This document shows positions 25,470-32,933 of a stretch of DNA of 36,671 bases, piece after piece. The DNA lies in contig CBDURC010000003.1 in assembly GCA_965369635.1 (NCBI GenBank), positions 1 through 36,671 on the forward strand, given 5' to 3'. Made by a program: the position numbers and the translations under genes. This stretch comes from UBA3071 sp965369635. GTDB taxonomy: Bacteria; Chloroflexota; Anaerolineae; UBA3071. Each line of letters begins with the position of its first letter. Position 1 is the first letter of the stretch. The notes under the pieces were generated by a model that saw nothing but the letters and a program-made list of their open reading frames with translations, searched no databases and was not told the origin of the DNA.

Positions 25470-26582
25470 TCACTCCCCCCGCGCATATCGCTGCACTTCC
25501 AGGTAGATGGGCTTGGGCACGAAGTCCGCGGAGACAAAGGTGAAGTAGTCCTGGTACGTCTGTGCCGGCCAGGGGAAACGAAAAGCCCACAAACAGACCG
25601 CCTGACACCAGTCCCATTCTTGCTGGGCCTTCTCGTAGGCACGAACGGTGTAGGTCATGCGCTGACTGGGGCGCACCGCCTTGGTCCAGCGGGGATGGTC
25701 GTTCCAACCGCCTTCGGTGATGATAATGGGCTTGTGGCCATCTCCGTTGCGCACCATAACCTCCCGCAGAAGCTCCGTGCGGGCGAAGTTGACGGCGTCG
25801 CTCTCGGCGGGTGCTTCGGGCGGGAACTTCCAGCCGTAGGCGTGGACAGCCAGGACGTCGAAGTAGGGCGCAGCGCCAGCATCGTACATCCTCTGTAGGA
25901 AAACGAGGTCGTCCATGCCCCATTCGCTGCCGGGTGGAGCCAGCGTGGGAGCCAGAGCGCCGCCCAGCACCTGTACGTCGGGATTGGCAGCCTTGGCCTG
26001 GTAATAGGCTATCTTGAGCAGTTCTACATAGCCTTCGGGGTCCACGGGACGATAGCCCCATTCCAGGCTCAGGTTGGGCTCGTTCCAGATGATGATGTGG
26101 GCCACCCGCCCGCGGAAATGCTCCACGAAAGCGTAGACGTAGTCGCCAAAGCGCTCGAAGTTCTCCGCGGGCAGGAAGGTATCGAAGGTTTCCTTGGGTC
26201 GAGCCCATTGAGGCACGAAGCCCAACCGGGCGATGACAGTCAGTCCCTGCGCCCGCGCATGATCCACGACCATGTCGGCGTGATCCCAGTTGAAGCTTCC
26301 AGGTTTGCGCTCGCTGTAGCCCCACGGGAAGTACTCCACGATCCAGCTCGCCCCCATCTCGCGCACCATCTCCAGCGTGCGCTTGATCTTCCGCTCCTCC
26401 ACTTCGTCCGTGAGGCGGGTGTGGACACCAATGCCGGGATTGCGGGTCTGCACCATCTGTGGCGGGCCGACGAGCACCGTGGGAAGATAGGGTGCGATCA
26501 ACAGACCAAAGAGCACGGCGAAGAGAGCCAGGTGCTTGGCCCAGCACCGCCCCCTTCGCCGCAGCAGTTGCTTCCACTTCAT
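25470..26582 (-). CDS. Membrane-anchored glycoside hydrolase (clan GH-A, GH39/GH5-like)
   Basis: 370 residues from ATG 26582; a GTG at 26609 is the alternative. An N-terminal anchor (LALFAVLFGLLIAPYLPTVL) leads into a TIM-barrel domain. The acid/base Glu168 lies in IIIWNEPNLS and the probable nucleophile Glu290 in PIIITEGGWND, both in the expected places for retaining clan-A glycosidases. GSFNWDHADMVVDHARAQGL is a typical beta-strand/helix segment of this fold. The sugar substrate cannot be read from the sequence. It sits between a nucleotidase-like lipoprotein and a solute-binding protein, all exported. Confidence 0.85.
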   Translation of the reverse strand: MKWKQLLRRRGRCWAKHLALFAVLFGLLIAPYLPTVLVGPPQMVQTRNPGIGVHTRLTDEVEERKIKRTLEMVREMGASWIVEYFPWGYSERKPGSFNWDHADMVVDHARAQGLTVIARLGFVPQWARPKETFDTFLPAENFERFGDYVYAFVEHFRGRVAHIIIWNEPNLSLEWGYRPVDPEGYVELLKIAYYQAKAANPDVQVLGGALAPTLAPPGSEWGMDDLVFLQRMYDAGAAPYFDVLAVHAYGWKFPPEAPAESDAVNFARTELLREVMVRNGDGHKPIIITEGGWNDHPRWTKAVRPSQRMTYTVRAYEKAQQEWDWCQAVCLWAFRFPWPAQTYQDYFTFVSADFVPKPIYLEVQRYARGE

Positions 26583-26619
26583 CACGTTATGTCGCCTGTC
26601 GCCTGGCACACTTACCCTG

Positions 26620-27702
26620 TCATTGGTTCTGTCGGTAGCGCTCCACCAGGAGGGTCACATCCGGATCGTCAACAATGTCCAGCCTGAGAGAGATCATCTG
26701 CGACTCGTGGCTCGTCAACCGGCCTGAGCCATCAAAGTTCAGCCTGGCGAGGCCTATGAGCCGCCCTGTGTGCCCTGGGCTGGGCTGTTCGGAGGGAAGG
26801 ATCAGCACCGCGGCCACCTGGTCCCAGAGCGCACTGGAGGTACGGGGTTGGCCGCTCCCGCCGACGATGATGTCAATACCCTGAATCTCCTGCTTCAGCC
26901 GCTGCTCCATCTCCTGCCCCACGTGCACCAGGAGAACAATGATGTCCGCCTGCGGGCGCAGTTCGGCTACAAGTGTCTGCGCCGTCCCCAGGGGATCGCG
27001 AACCTCAAAGCCGTGCAAGGGATTGGGTATCATGCCAGTGAGACCAACGATGGCTACCCGATGCCCGCCCGCTTCCCTGATCGCGTAGGGCTCCACGAAC
27101 AGCTCCCCTTCCAGTTCAAGATTGGCGGCGAGGAAGGGAAACGTTGCCTCCGCCATGCGTTGGCGCAGAGCCTGCGGACCGAGTTGCAAATCGCGCTCGC
27201 CCAGGACCATGGCGTCGTAGCCCATAAGGTTCATGGCCTCGATGACAATCTTCCCCTGGCTCTGCCTCGCCAGTGGGCGGTCACTACTGAGGGTATCGCC
27301 GGCGTCCAGCAGCAGCACGTGAGCCACTGCCGCTCGCTCCTGCTTCACCACGGTGGCCCGACGGGCCACACCGCCGACGGGGGGGTTTCAACCGCAGGGC
27401 AGGACGTAGCCCCATGTGTCGCTGGTGTGCAACAGTGAGAGAGCAAGCGGCGCCGGCGTAGGCGTGGGTGGCTCGGGCGTAGGGGTCGGTGGAACGGACG
27501 TAGGAGTCGGCGGCACCGGTGCGGACGTCGGCGGCACCGGTGTGGGCGTCGGCGGCGCTGCAGTGGGTGTCGGCAGCGCCGGTGTGGGAGTCGGCGGCAC
27601 CGCAGTGGGTGTCGGCAGCACCGTTGGCGTGGCACAGCCGCAAAGCAGCACCAACACGCTCATTGCCGCCGTAAGTATTCTGATCAGTCCGTTTCTCGAC
27701 AT
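26620..27702 (-). CDS. Nucleotidase-like lipoprotein with in-frame UGA (candidate selenoprotein)
   Basis: One frame of 361 codons from ATG 27702 (AGAGG site) with a single TGA at codon 105 (27388-27390). Signal: lipobox LCGC at residue 20-23, then a Thr-Pro linker (PTPTP units, 24-85). The domain is 5'-nucleotidase/UshA-like: LLHTSDTWGY, then LPCG-UGA-NPPVGGVARRA, LLLDAGDTL, AANLELEG, HRVAIVGLTGM. In this lipoprotein group, as I remember it, the corresponding motif is EPCGC-x(2-4)-LGG-ARR, so UGA falls on a conserved Cys: the signature of selenocysteine. A hairpin (27351-27373) begins 14 bases after the UGA, where bacterial SECIS elements lie. Metal ligands are degenerate (DTW for DTH; GERD for GNHE), as expected if the site is redox rather than hydrolytic. 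No sel genes are in the window. Alternative: a plain nonsense mutation. Confidence 0.75.
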
Positions 27703-27744
27703 CCTCGCCTCTCATGTCTCCTGCCCGTTTGGACAGGCCAAATG

Positions 27745-27773
27745 TTGCACTTCTCCGCGTTCTCTGCTACAAT
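27745..27773 (+). promoter_or_regulatory. Extended -10 promoter of the small membrane proteins
   Basis: TTGCAC (27745-27750), 17 bases, TACAAT (27768-27773), TG at 27765-27766. Divergent from the lipoprotein operon. Confidence 0.75.
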
Positions 27774-27810
27774 AGCACTCGAAACCGATATCGTACGAGG
27801 AGAAGCTTCT

Positions 27811-28158
27811 GTGGACCTCGCCACGGGGCGCGACATCGCCCTGGTCACCCTGATCATTGAAGCGTTCGTGCTGGCGCTGGTGCCGCTGGCCACCTTCTAC
27901 TTCGGCATCCGCGGGATGCGAGCGCTGCGCCTTAGGCTCGATCCGCTGTTCCCGATGGTGCAAGGCCATCTGCGTCGCGTGGCCCAGACCACTCGGACCG
28001 CCAGCGAACGGATCGTTCGGCCTTTCATCGCCCTCGGCGTCCTGCGAGCGCAAGCCAAAGGCACGACGCAGGCTCTGATACGCACTGCGGCGTCCGCGAG
28101 GCCACACAGGAATCCGGGTCGCTACTCCGCCCGTATTACAGAAAGGGACGCAACGTGA
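27811..28158 (+). CDS. Small membrane protein, unknown
   Basis: 115 residues from GTG 27811, which follows GAGGAGA and lies downstream of the promoter; the longer open frame from 27742 would begin upstream of the transcript start. One transmembrane segment (IALVTLIIEAFVLALVPLAT) precedes a basic helix (FYFGIRGMRALRLRLDP) and an Arg-rich tail. Family not recognised. Overlaps the next gene by GTGA, so the two form an operon. Confidence 0.7.
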   Translation: MDLATGRDIALVTLIIEAFVLALVPLATFYFGIRGMRALRLRLDPLFPMVQGHLRRVAQTTRTASERIVRPFIALGVLRAQAKGTTQALIRTAASARPHRNPGRYSARITERDAT

Positions 28159-28376
28159 GCAAGAGAACCCGAGGCTTACTCATCGGCGCCGTGTCCGGCG
28201 CGGTGCTGGGCGCGGTGCTGGCATGGGCCGTGCTGTCCAGAGAAGAAACCAACGGAGAAGAGACTCCAGGCCACGTCCGTCGCCGTCTACAAGCCAGTAC
28301 CGGAGAGTGGTTCAGGCTGGGGACGTCCATCCTCCAAGCTGGCCGCCAGATGGCTGACATGGCACGCCTCGCCTGA
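28155..28376 (+). CDS. Small YtxH-like membrane protein
   Basis: 73 residues from GTG 28155 (AAAGGGA site). The N-terminus has a Gly-rich membrane helix (GLLIGAVSGAVLGAVLAWAV) followed by a charged, helical tail, the general layout of YtxH-type proteins. Coupled to the upstream membrane protein by overlapping stop/start. Role unknown. Confidence 0.65.
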   Translation: MSKRTRGLLIGAVSGAVLGAVLAWAVLSREETNGEETPGHVRRRLQASTGEWFRLGTSILQAGRQMADMARLA

Positions 28377-28408
28377 CGTGGGCGGCATGTCGTGTCAGTC
28401 TTGTGAGA

Positions 28409-28459
28409 CGCGTGGTCGGTCAGTCCCTTGGTCGCTTTGGCGACTGCCGCGACCACGCG
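28409..28459. terminator. Nested hairpin between convergent genes
   Basis: Outer CGCGTGGTC/GACCACGCG (28409-28417 with 28451-28459), inner GTCGC-TTTG-GCGAC (28431-28444). It is nearly symmetric, so it can serve both strands, but neither side has a strong T-run. Confidence 0.5.
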
Positions 28460-28485
28460 ATTGGACGACCACCTGCCGAACTCGG

Positions 28486-29769
28486 CTATACATCCCCAGT
28501 GTCGATAGGCTCCTCTGTCTCTGCTGCGGTCGGAGCCTCTTCGGCCAGCAACTCCTCCACGATGGCGTCCGCCACATTTTCTTCCTCTTCCTTCTCTGCC
28601 TCTGCCCACGGCTCTTGCAGCGCAGGAAGCTCCTCGACCACTGGCTCAAACGGCGCCACGCCCACCTCCGGCAACGCGTCCACAGGAATGACCTCGGGAA
28701 GCGCTGGCGGCACCACACGCTCGGGAAGCGGGGTCTCCCATGCTTCGCTCAGCGTACGCTCTTCCTGATAGCGGTCACTCAGCGAGTGGAAAGCGGTCAC
28801 GGGCATCGCCTGCCGCAGTGGGGTGTCGCCCTCGGCCCACAGTTCTCTCAGCGCTTCGAAGTCCCACTCGGCAGTGATCACCCCCTCGCTGCTGGCTGTG
28901 CCCAGTTGCACCATGACACCGCTGTACCGCTGCGTGAATTCGGCAGGCGCGAAGATCGCCGATTGACCGGCATAGTCCTGTCGCGCCCCCACCCCCAGCG
29001 GGTTGTGTCCGACGAGGAAGCTGACCATGCCGTAGAGCTGATTCTCTTGCACGCGAGCCAGCAGGCCCGCCCGCACCTTCCGGTGCAGCCCAGTCCCTGA
29101 GCACGCCCCGAGCCCGATCAACATCTGCGCCCCCTGATAGGCCAGGATGCGCCCTGCCTCGGGATAGAGGGCATCGTTTCCTAGCAGAAGACCGATGCGG
29201 CCTACCTCAGTATCGATCGCCGACCACTCCACGCCCGGCGCCGCCAGCCCCTCATCGTCAACACCCAGGCTCACCTTGGCCTGCCGGCCCACGATGTCCC
29301 CATGGGGCCCAAAGACGACGGCCTGATTGACGATGCCGCCACTGACCTGGTCCAGGATATAGCCGCTGCCTGCCACAACCGTCAGGCCGTACTCCTGGGC
29401 CGCGCCAGCGAATAGGTCGCGGAAGGCATCCCATGGCAGTCCAGGATCCTCCACCAGCAGCTTGCTCAGGTTTTGCCGCAGGTCAGCCCTCAGCACACCG
29501 GCTGTGGATTCGGCGACCTTGCCCTTGGCCCGCGTCCACAGGGAAGCCCTGGGGCGACGCGCCCGGTCCGCCCGCTTCAAGAGGCCTGCCCGCAGCCCTG
29601 GCAACAGCGGCGGTATGGCCATCGTTCCGATCAACTCAGGGAAGACGATAAGCTTCGCCTTCTTGACCTGGGCCATACGTAGAAAACGCGCCAGGTCCTT
29701 GCGACTGGCGTCCAGATCCTCGTGCAGCCGCAGACCCTGCTGCACGCAGGCCACGATCACTTTGTCCAT
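28486..29769 (-). CDS. Nitrilase-fold protein lacking the catalytic cysteine
   Basis: 427 residues from ATG 29769 after GGAGGGCGCA. The carbon-nitrogen hydrolase fold is clear: FPELIG with Glu45, RQAKVSL with Lys165 and FGPHGDIVGRQAKV. The third member of the Glu-Lys-Cys triad is missing: RIGLLLGNDALYPE reads Gly197 where the family has Cys (RIGLLICYDLRFPE). The protein is therefore probably not a hydrolase of the usual mechanism. It has an acidic tail (EKEEEENVADAIVEELLAEE) not part of the domain. Own promoter at 29819-29847. Possible binding or regulatory role; inferred. Confidence 0.85.
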   Translation of the reverse strand: MDKVIVACVQQGLRLHEDLDASRKDLARFLRMAQVKKAKLIVFPELIGTMAIPPLLPGLRAGLLKRADRARRPRASLWTRAKGKVAESTAGVLRADLRQNLSKLLVEDPGLPWDAFRDLFAGAAQEYGLTVVAGSGYILDQVSGGIVNQAVVFGPHGDIVGRQAKVSLGVDDEGLAAPGVEWSAIDTEVGRIGLLLGNDALYPEAGRILAYQGAQMLIGLGACSGTGLHRKVRAGLLARVQENQLYGMVSFLVGHNPLGVGARQDYAGQSAIFAPAEFTQRYSGVMVQLGTASSEGVITAEWDFEALRELWAEGDTPLRQAMPVTAFHSLSDRYQEERTLSEAWETPLPERVVPPALPEVIPVDALPEVGVAPFEPVVEELPALQEPWAEAEKEEEENVADAIVEELLAEEAPTAAETEEPIDTGDV

Positions 29770-29818
29770 TGCGCCCTCCTTCAGTCTCTTCAAATCTTAC
29801 AATTCCTCGGACGGTTCA

Positions 29819-29847
29819 ATCATACCACAGCAAGTCGTAAAGTACAA
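29819..29847 (-). promoter_or_regulatory. Promoter of the nitrilase-like gene
   Basis: On the minus strand TTGTAC (29842-29847), 17 bases, TATGAT (29819-29824). Confidence 0.65.
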
Positions 29848-29948
29848 GATCATGGAACCGGAATTGGGCCTGTTGGCGAGGTTGAAAGGCACTTCCGCAT
29901 TGGCGCTTCACACCATGTCGCAAAACGTGAAGCGTAAGACGCAAGTAG

Positions 29949-30872
29949 TCAATCATAGCGCACCCGGGGGTCGAGAAGAGCATACGACACATCCACGAGC
30001 AGGTTCACCAGCACGTAGATGACAGCCACCAGCAGCACCACGCCCTGCACCACGGGGAAATCCTTCCAGAGGATGGCGTCCACGATCAGTCGCCCCAGCC
30101 CACGGCGCGAGAAGACCGTCTCGGTGACCACGGTGCCGCCCAGCAGGAAGCCGAAGCGCAAGCCAATGACCGTGGCCACGGGGATCAGGGCGTTGCGGAG
30201 CACATGACGAGTGATGACCATCCACTCTCGCAGCCCCTTGGCCCGCGCGGCAGCGACGTACTCCTGGCCCAGCGCCTCCAGCACGCTGGAGCGCATTTGA
30301 CGAGCGATGGAACCGGAGGAGGCGATGCCCAGTACGGTCGCTGGCATGACCAGGTAGCGCCATCCACCCTGGCCGGTAGCCGGCAGCCAACGTAGACCAA
30401 TGCTGAACAGCAGAATGAAGAGCAAGCCTGACCAGAAGACAGGCAGCGAGGAGCCGGTGACAGCCAGGGTCATACACAGGCTGTCCACCCAGGTATCGCG
30501 CCGCAGCGCAGCGAAAAGGCCCAGGGCCAGGCCCAGCACAATGGCGATAGCCATGGCCGCCACCGCCAGTTCGAGCGTTGCCGGCAATTGCTCACCGATC
30601 ATGCGCATTACCGGGCGATTGGTCACCAGGCTGCGGCCCAGGTCGCCGCGCAACACCTGGAAGAGGAACCGCCCGTATTGCACCAGCAGCGGTTCACCGA
30701 GCCCTAGCTGCGCTCGCAGCCTGGCGATAGCTTCCGCCGAAGCGCCCGATTCGGCCAGCAGCAGCTCCGCCGGATCGCCAGGCAAAACGCGCATGAGGAA
30801 AAAGACGAGAGTGGTCACCGCCCACAGCGTGGGCACCGCGACGGCCAATCGCCGTCCAATGTAGCGCAACAT
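29949..30872 (-). CDS. Peptide/oligosaccharide ABC transporter permease (DppB/OppB type)
   Basis: 307 residues from ATG 30872 (MLRYIGRRLAVAVPTLW). Six membrane helices are expected; the N-terminal FFLMRVLPGDPAELLLAE is the family signature and EYVAAARAKGLREWMVITRH is the EAA loop that contacts the ATPase. It would form the first half of the membrane pore together with DppC. Neither DppC nor the ATPases are next to it; 150 bases downstream is the nitrilase-like gene's promoter. The binding protein at 31192 is on the same strand, 319 bases upstream. Possibly a partly lost operon. Confidence 0.9.
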   Translation of the reverse strand: MLRYIGRRLAVAVPTLWAVTTLVFFLMRVLPGDPAELLLAESGASAEAIARLRAQLGLGEPLLVQYGRFLFQVLRGDLGRSLVTNRPVMRMIGEQLPATLELAVAAMAIAIVLGLALGLFAALRRDTWVDSLCMTLAVTGSSLPVFWSGLLFILLFSIGLRWLPATGQGGWRYLVMPATVLGIASSGSIARQMRSSVLEALGQEYVAAARAKGLREWMVITRHVLRNALIPVATVIGLRFGFLLGGTVVTETVFSRRGLGRLIVDAILWKDFPVVQGVVLLVAVIYVLVNLLVDVSYALLDPRVRYD

Positions 30873-31191
30873 GCAGCAAGTCCCAGTCGGAAGCGTCGAG
30901 GGAACCCAAAAAGCCGTCGAAGGGCGTCCCTTGTCAGATCTCAAGACCCCCACCTGGCTCAACATGGATTCGTGGGGCAAAAGCTCGGCCGGTGTTGCTT
31001 CTTGGGTTCGTAGTGGCGACGTCAGTTTAAGCGTAGTTTAGCCCCTTGTGGGCGTCTTGTGGCGGCAAAAAACGGGCACAAGGCCCTATGCTACACCTTA
31101 ACTTAATGACATTGGGTCACTACTACAAGCCCTCCGTACCCCTCGACTCCGGTTAGATCCCCCTCACCTCAGGATGGAGGGGGCTCAGAAA
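30873..31191. other. Intergenic region with terminator and repeat remnant
   Basis: Contains on the minus strand the hairpin CCCCCTC/GAGGGGG (31177-31183 with 31159-31165), a terminator candidate for the binding-protein gene. GGTTCGTAGT (about 31004-31013) recalls the palindromic repeats at 23205-23420, with a loosely inverted CACTACTACAAGCC near 31117. No gene seen. Confidence 0.5.
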
Positions 31192-32844
31192 TCACTCTGT
31201 CAGATAGACGTCGTAGAGCCAGGGGAACCAGCCACGGCGGTCATAGCGCAGCCCCTTGACCTCGACGCTGACGCCGTTCAGGTTCACGTAGTCCCGCACG
31301 GGGAGGATCAGCGCCAGGTCCATGATGCGCTGCTGCGCCTGAGCGTAGAGCTCCAGCCGTTCGGCCTCGTCCAGGGCCTGCGCGCCGGCGTCGAGCAACC
31401 GATCCAACTCCTCGTCCCGCACTTTGGCCCAGTTAAAGCCCGCATCGGCATTGGCCGAATGGAAAGTACTGGAGAGAATGCCGGGGTCGCTGGAAGAGAA
31501 GACCATCGGAGCCAGGTGATGCTTGCCTTCGCGGGCCGCTGCCAGCGCGGCGGGGAAGGCCATCTCCTGCATCTGCAGGTCCACGCCCACCTGTCGGAAC
31601 TGGAACTGCAGCATCTGTCCCACCTCCGGCACGTATCCCCAGCCCATAAGGATCATCTCCAGTCTCAGCGGCTGCCCATCTTTGTCACGCAGGCCATCGT
31701 CGTCGCTATCCACCCAGCCAGCTTCCTCCAGCAGCGCAGCCGCCTTGGTCAGATCGTGAGGGTACATATCCACCACGCTCTCGTCATATCCCAGGGTGAC
31801 AGCGCCCAGCGGGCCATGGGCAGCCGGCGAGGTCGCCTGGAAAATGGCCTGGGTGATCGCGTCGCGGTCGGCGGCGTAGAGGAGCGCTTGCCGCACGCGC
31901 AGATCATCGGTGGGCGCTTTGTCCGTGTTGACGAAGAACTGCAGCGGCTGACCGGGGATGGGCACGCGCAGGATGTCGAATTCCAGCGATTCCAGCAGCC
32001 GCGCCACATCCTGCGGCGGCATCTCCCCCATCACGTGAGCCTGCCCCGACTCCAGCGCCAGCACTCGCGAGGCAGGATCGGCGAAGAAGCGGAACTCAAT
32101 GCTGTCCAGGTGCGCTGGTCCCTGATGCCGGTACACCTCGGGAGCCCAATCGTAGTCAGGATTGCGCTCCAGGATCAGGTGATCTCTGGGCACGTACTCC
32201 TTGAACATGAAGGGGCCCGTGCCCACCTGGTGTTCCTGGTACTCCGCCCCCCACCTTTGCACGGCCTCCGGGCTGACCATGGCCAGGTAGACCTGGCTGG
32301 CCGCATCGAGGTAAGCAGCGTGCGGCTGGCGGAAGCGCACGCGCACGGTGAAGTCGTCCACGACCTCCGTACGTTCGTACGGCCCCAGCAACGAAGCCGC
32401 CTTGCGGGATTTGGTCTCCGGGTCGGCGATGCGGTCGAAGCTGAACTTCACCGCCTCAGCGTCGAACACCGTGCCGTCGTGGAAGCTGACATCCTTCCGC
32501 AGATAGAAGGTGTACGTCAAGCCGTCGTCGGAGACTTCCCAACGCTCCGCCAGGCCAGGGACGAAGCTGCCATCCGAGTCCTGGTAGAGCAGCGTGTCGT
32601 ACACGCTGGTGAGGGGGATGCCCAGCTCTGATGAGGCATCCACGTGCGGGTCAATGCCCGACACCACCAGGGTCAGGCCGTAGATCAGCCGGCCGCCTTG
32701 CCGAGGACCTTCGGACGGTGCCTCCACTGGCTGTGGCACCGGCGGCTGGCAGGCCTGGCAGGCCATGAGGGTCACGACGATCAATGCAAGCCAGGCAATG
32801 GCCACCAGTCGGCGGCCGCGCACACACACAGAGTTGTGGGGCAT
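31192..32844 (-). CDS. Peptide/nickel-type ABC substrate-binding lipoprotein (DppA/OppA)
   Basis: 550 residues from ATG 32844 (GAGGGATGAATC). Lipoprotein signal ending LMACQAC. The family-5 solute-binding domain is full length: GGRLIYGLTLVVSGIDPHVD, VYDTLLYQDSDGSFVPGLAE, LTYTFYLRKDVSFHDGTVFD and GTGPFMFKEY are diagnostic. DSDDDGLRDKDG is an acidic loop typical of an inserted Ca-binding turn. It captures peptides or similar ligands for the DppB-type permease at 29949. The upstream hairpin at 32867 separates it from the protease gene. Ligand unknown. Confidence 0.92.
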   Translation of the reverse strand: MPHNSVCVRGRRLVAIAWLALIVVTLMACQACQPPVPQPVEAPSEGPRQGGRLIYGLTLVVSGIDPHVDASSELGIPLTSVYDTLLYQDSDGSFVPGLAERWEVSDDGLTYTFYLRKDVSFHDGTVFDAEAVKFSFDRIADPETKSRKAASLLGPYERTEVVDDFTVRVRFRQPHAAYLDAASQVYLAMVSPEAVQRWGAEYQEHQVGTGPFMFKEYVPRDHLILERNPDYDWAPEVYRHQGPAHLDSIEFRFFADPASRVLALESGQAHVMGEMPPQDVARLLESLEFDILRVPIPGQPLQFFVNTDKAPTDDLRVRQALLYAADRDAITQAIFQATSPAAHGPLGAVTLGYDESVVDMYPHDLTKAAALLEEAGWVDSDDDGLRDKDGQPLRLEMILMGWGYVPEVGQMLQFQFRQVGVDLQMQEMAFPAALAAAREGKHHLAPMVFSSSDPGILSSTFHSANADAGFNWAKVRDEELDRLLDAGAQALDEAERLELYAQAQQRIMDLALILPVRDYVNLNGVSVEVKGLRYDRRGWFPWLYDVYLTE

Positions 32845-32866
32845 GATTCATCCCTCAGTCGAAGCA

Positions 32867-32890
32867 AGGGGCGCATAGCCATGCGCCCCT
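32867..32890 (-). terminator. Terminator or REP-like hairpin after the protease gene
   Basis: On the minus strand AGGGGCGCAT-GGCT-ATGCGCCCCT is a perfect 10-bp stem followed by TGCTT. Similar hairpins are widespread repeats in Chloroflexota, so it may be either. Confidence 0.6.
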
Positions 32891-32933
32891 ACCTTCATTC
32901 ATCCATCCACCCATCAACGATTCAGAAAGCCAC

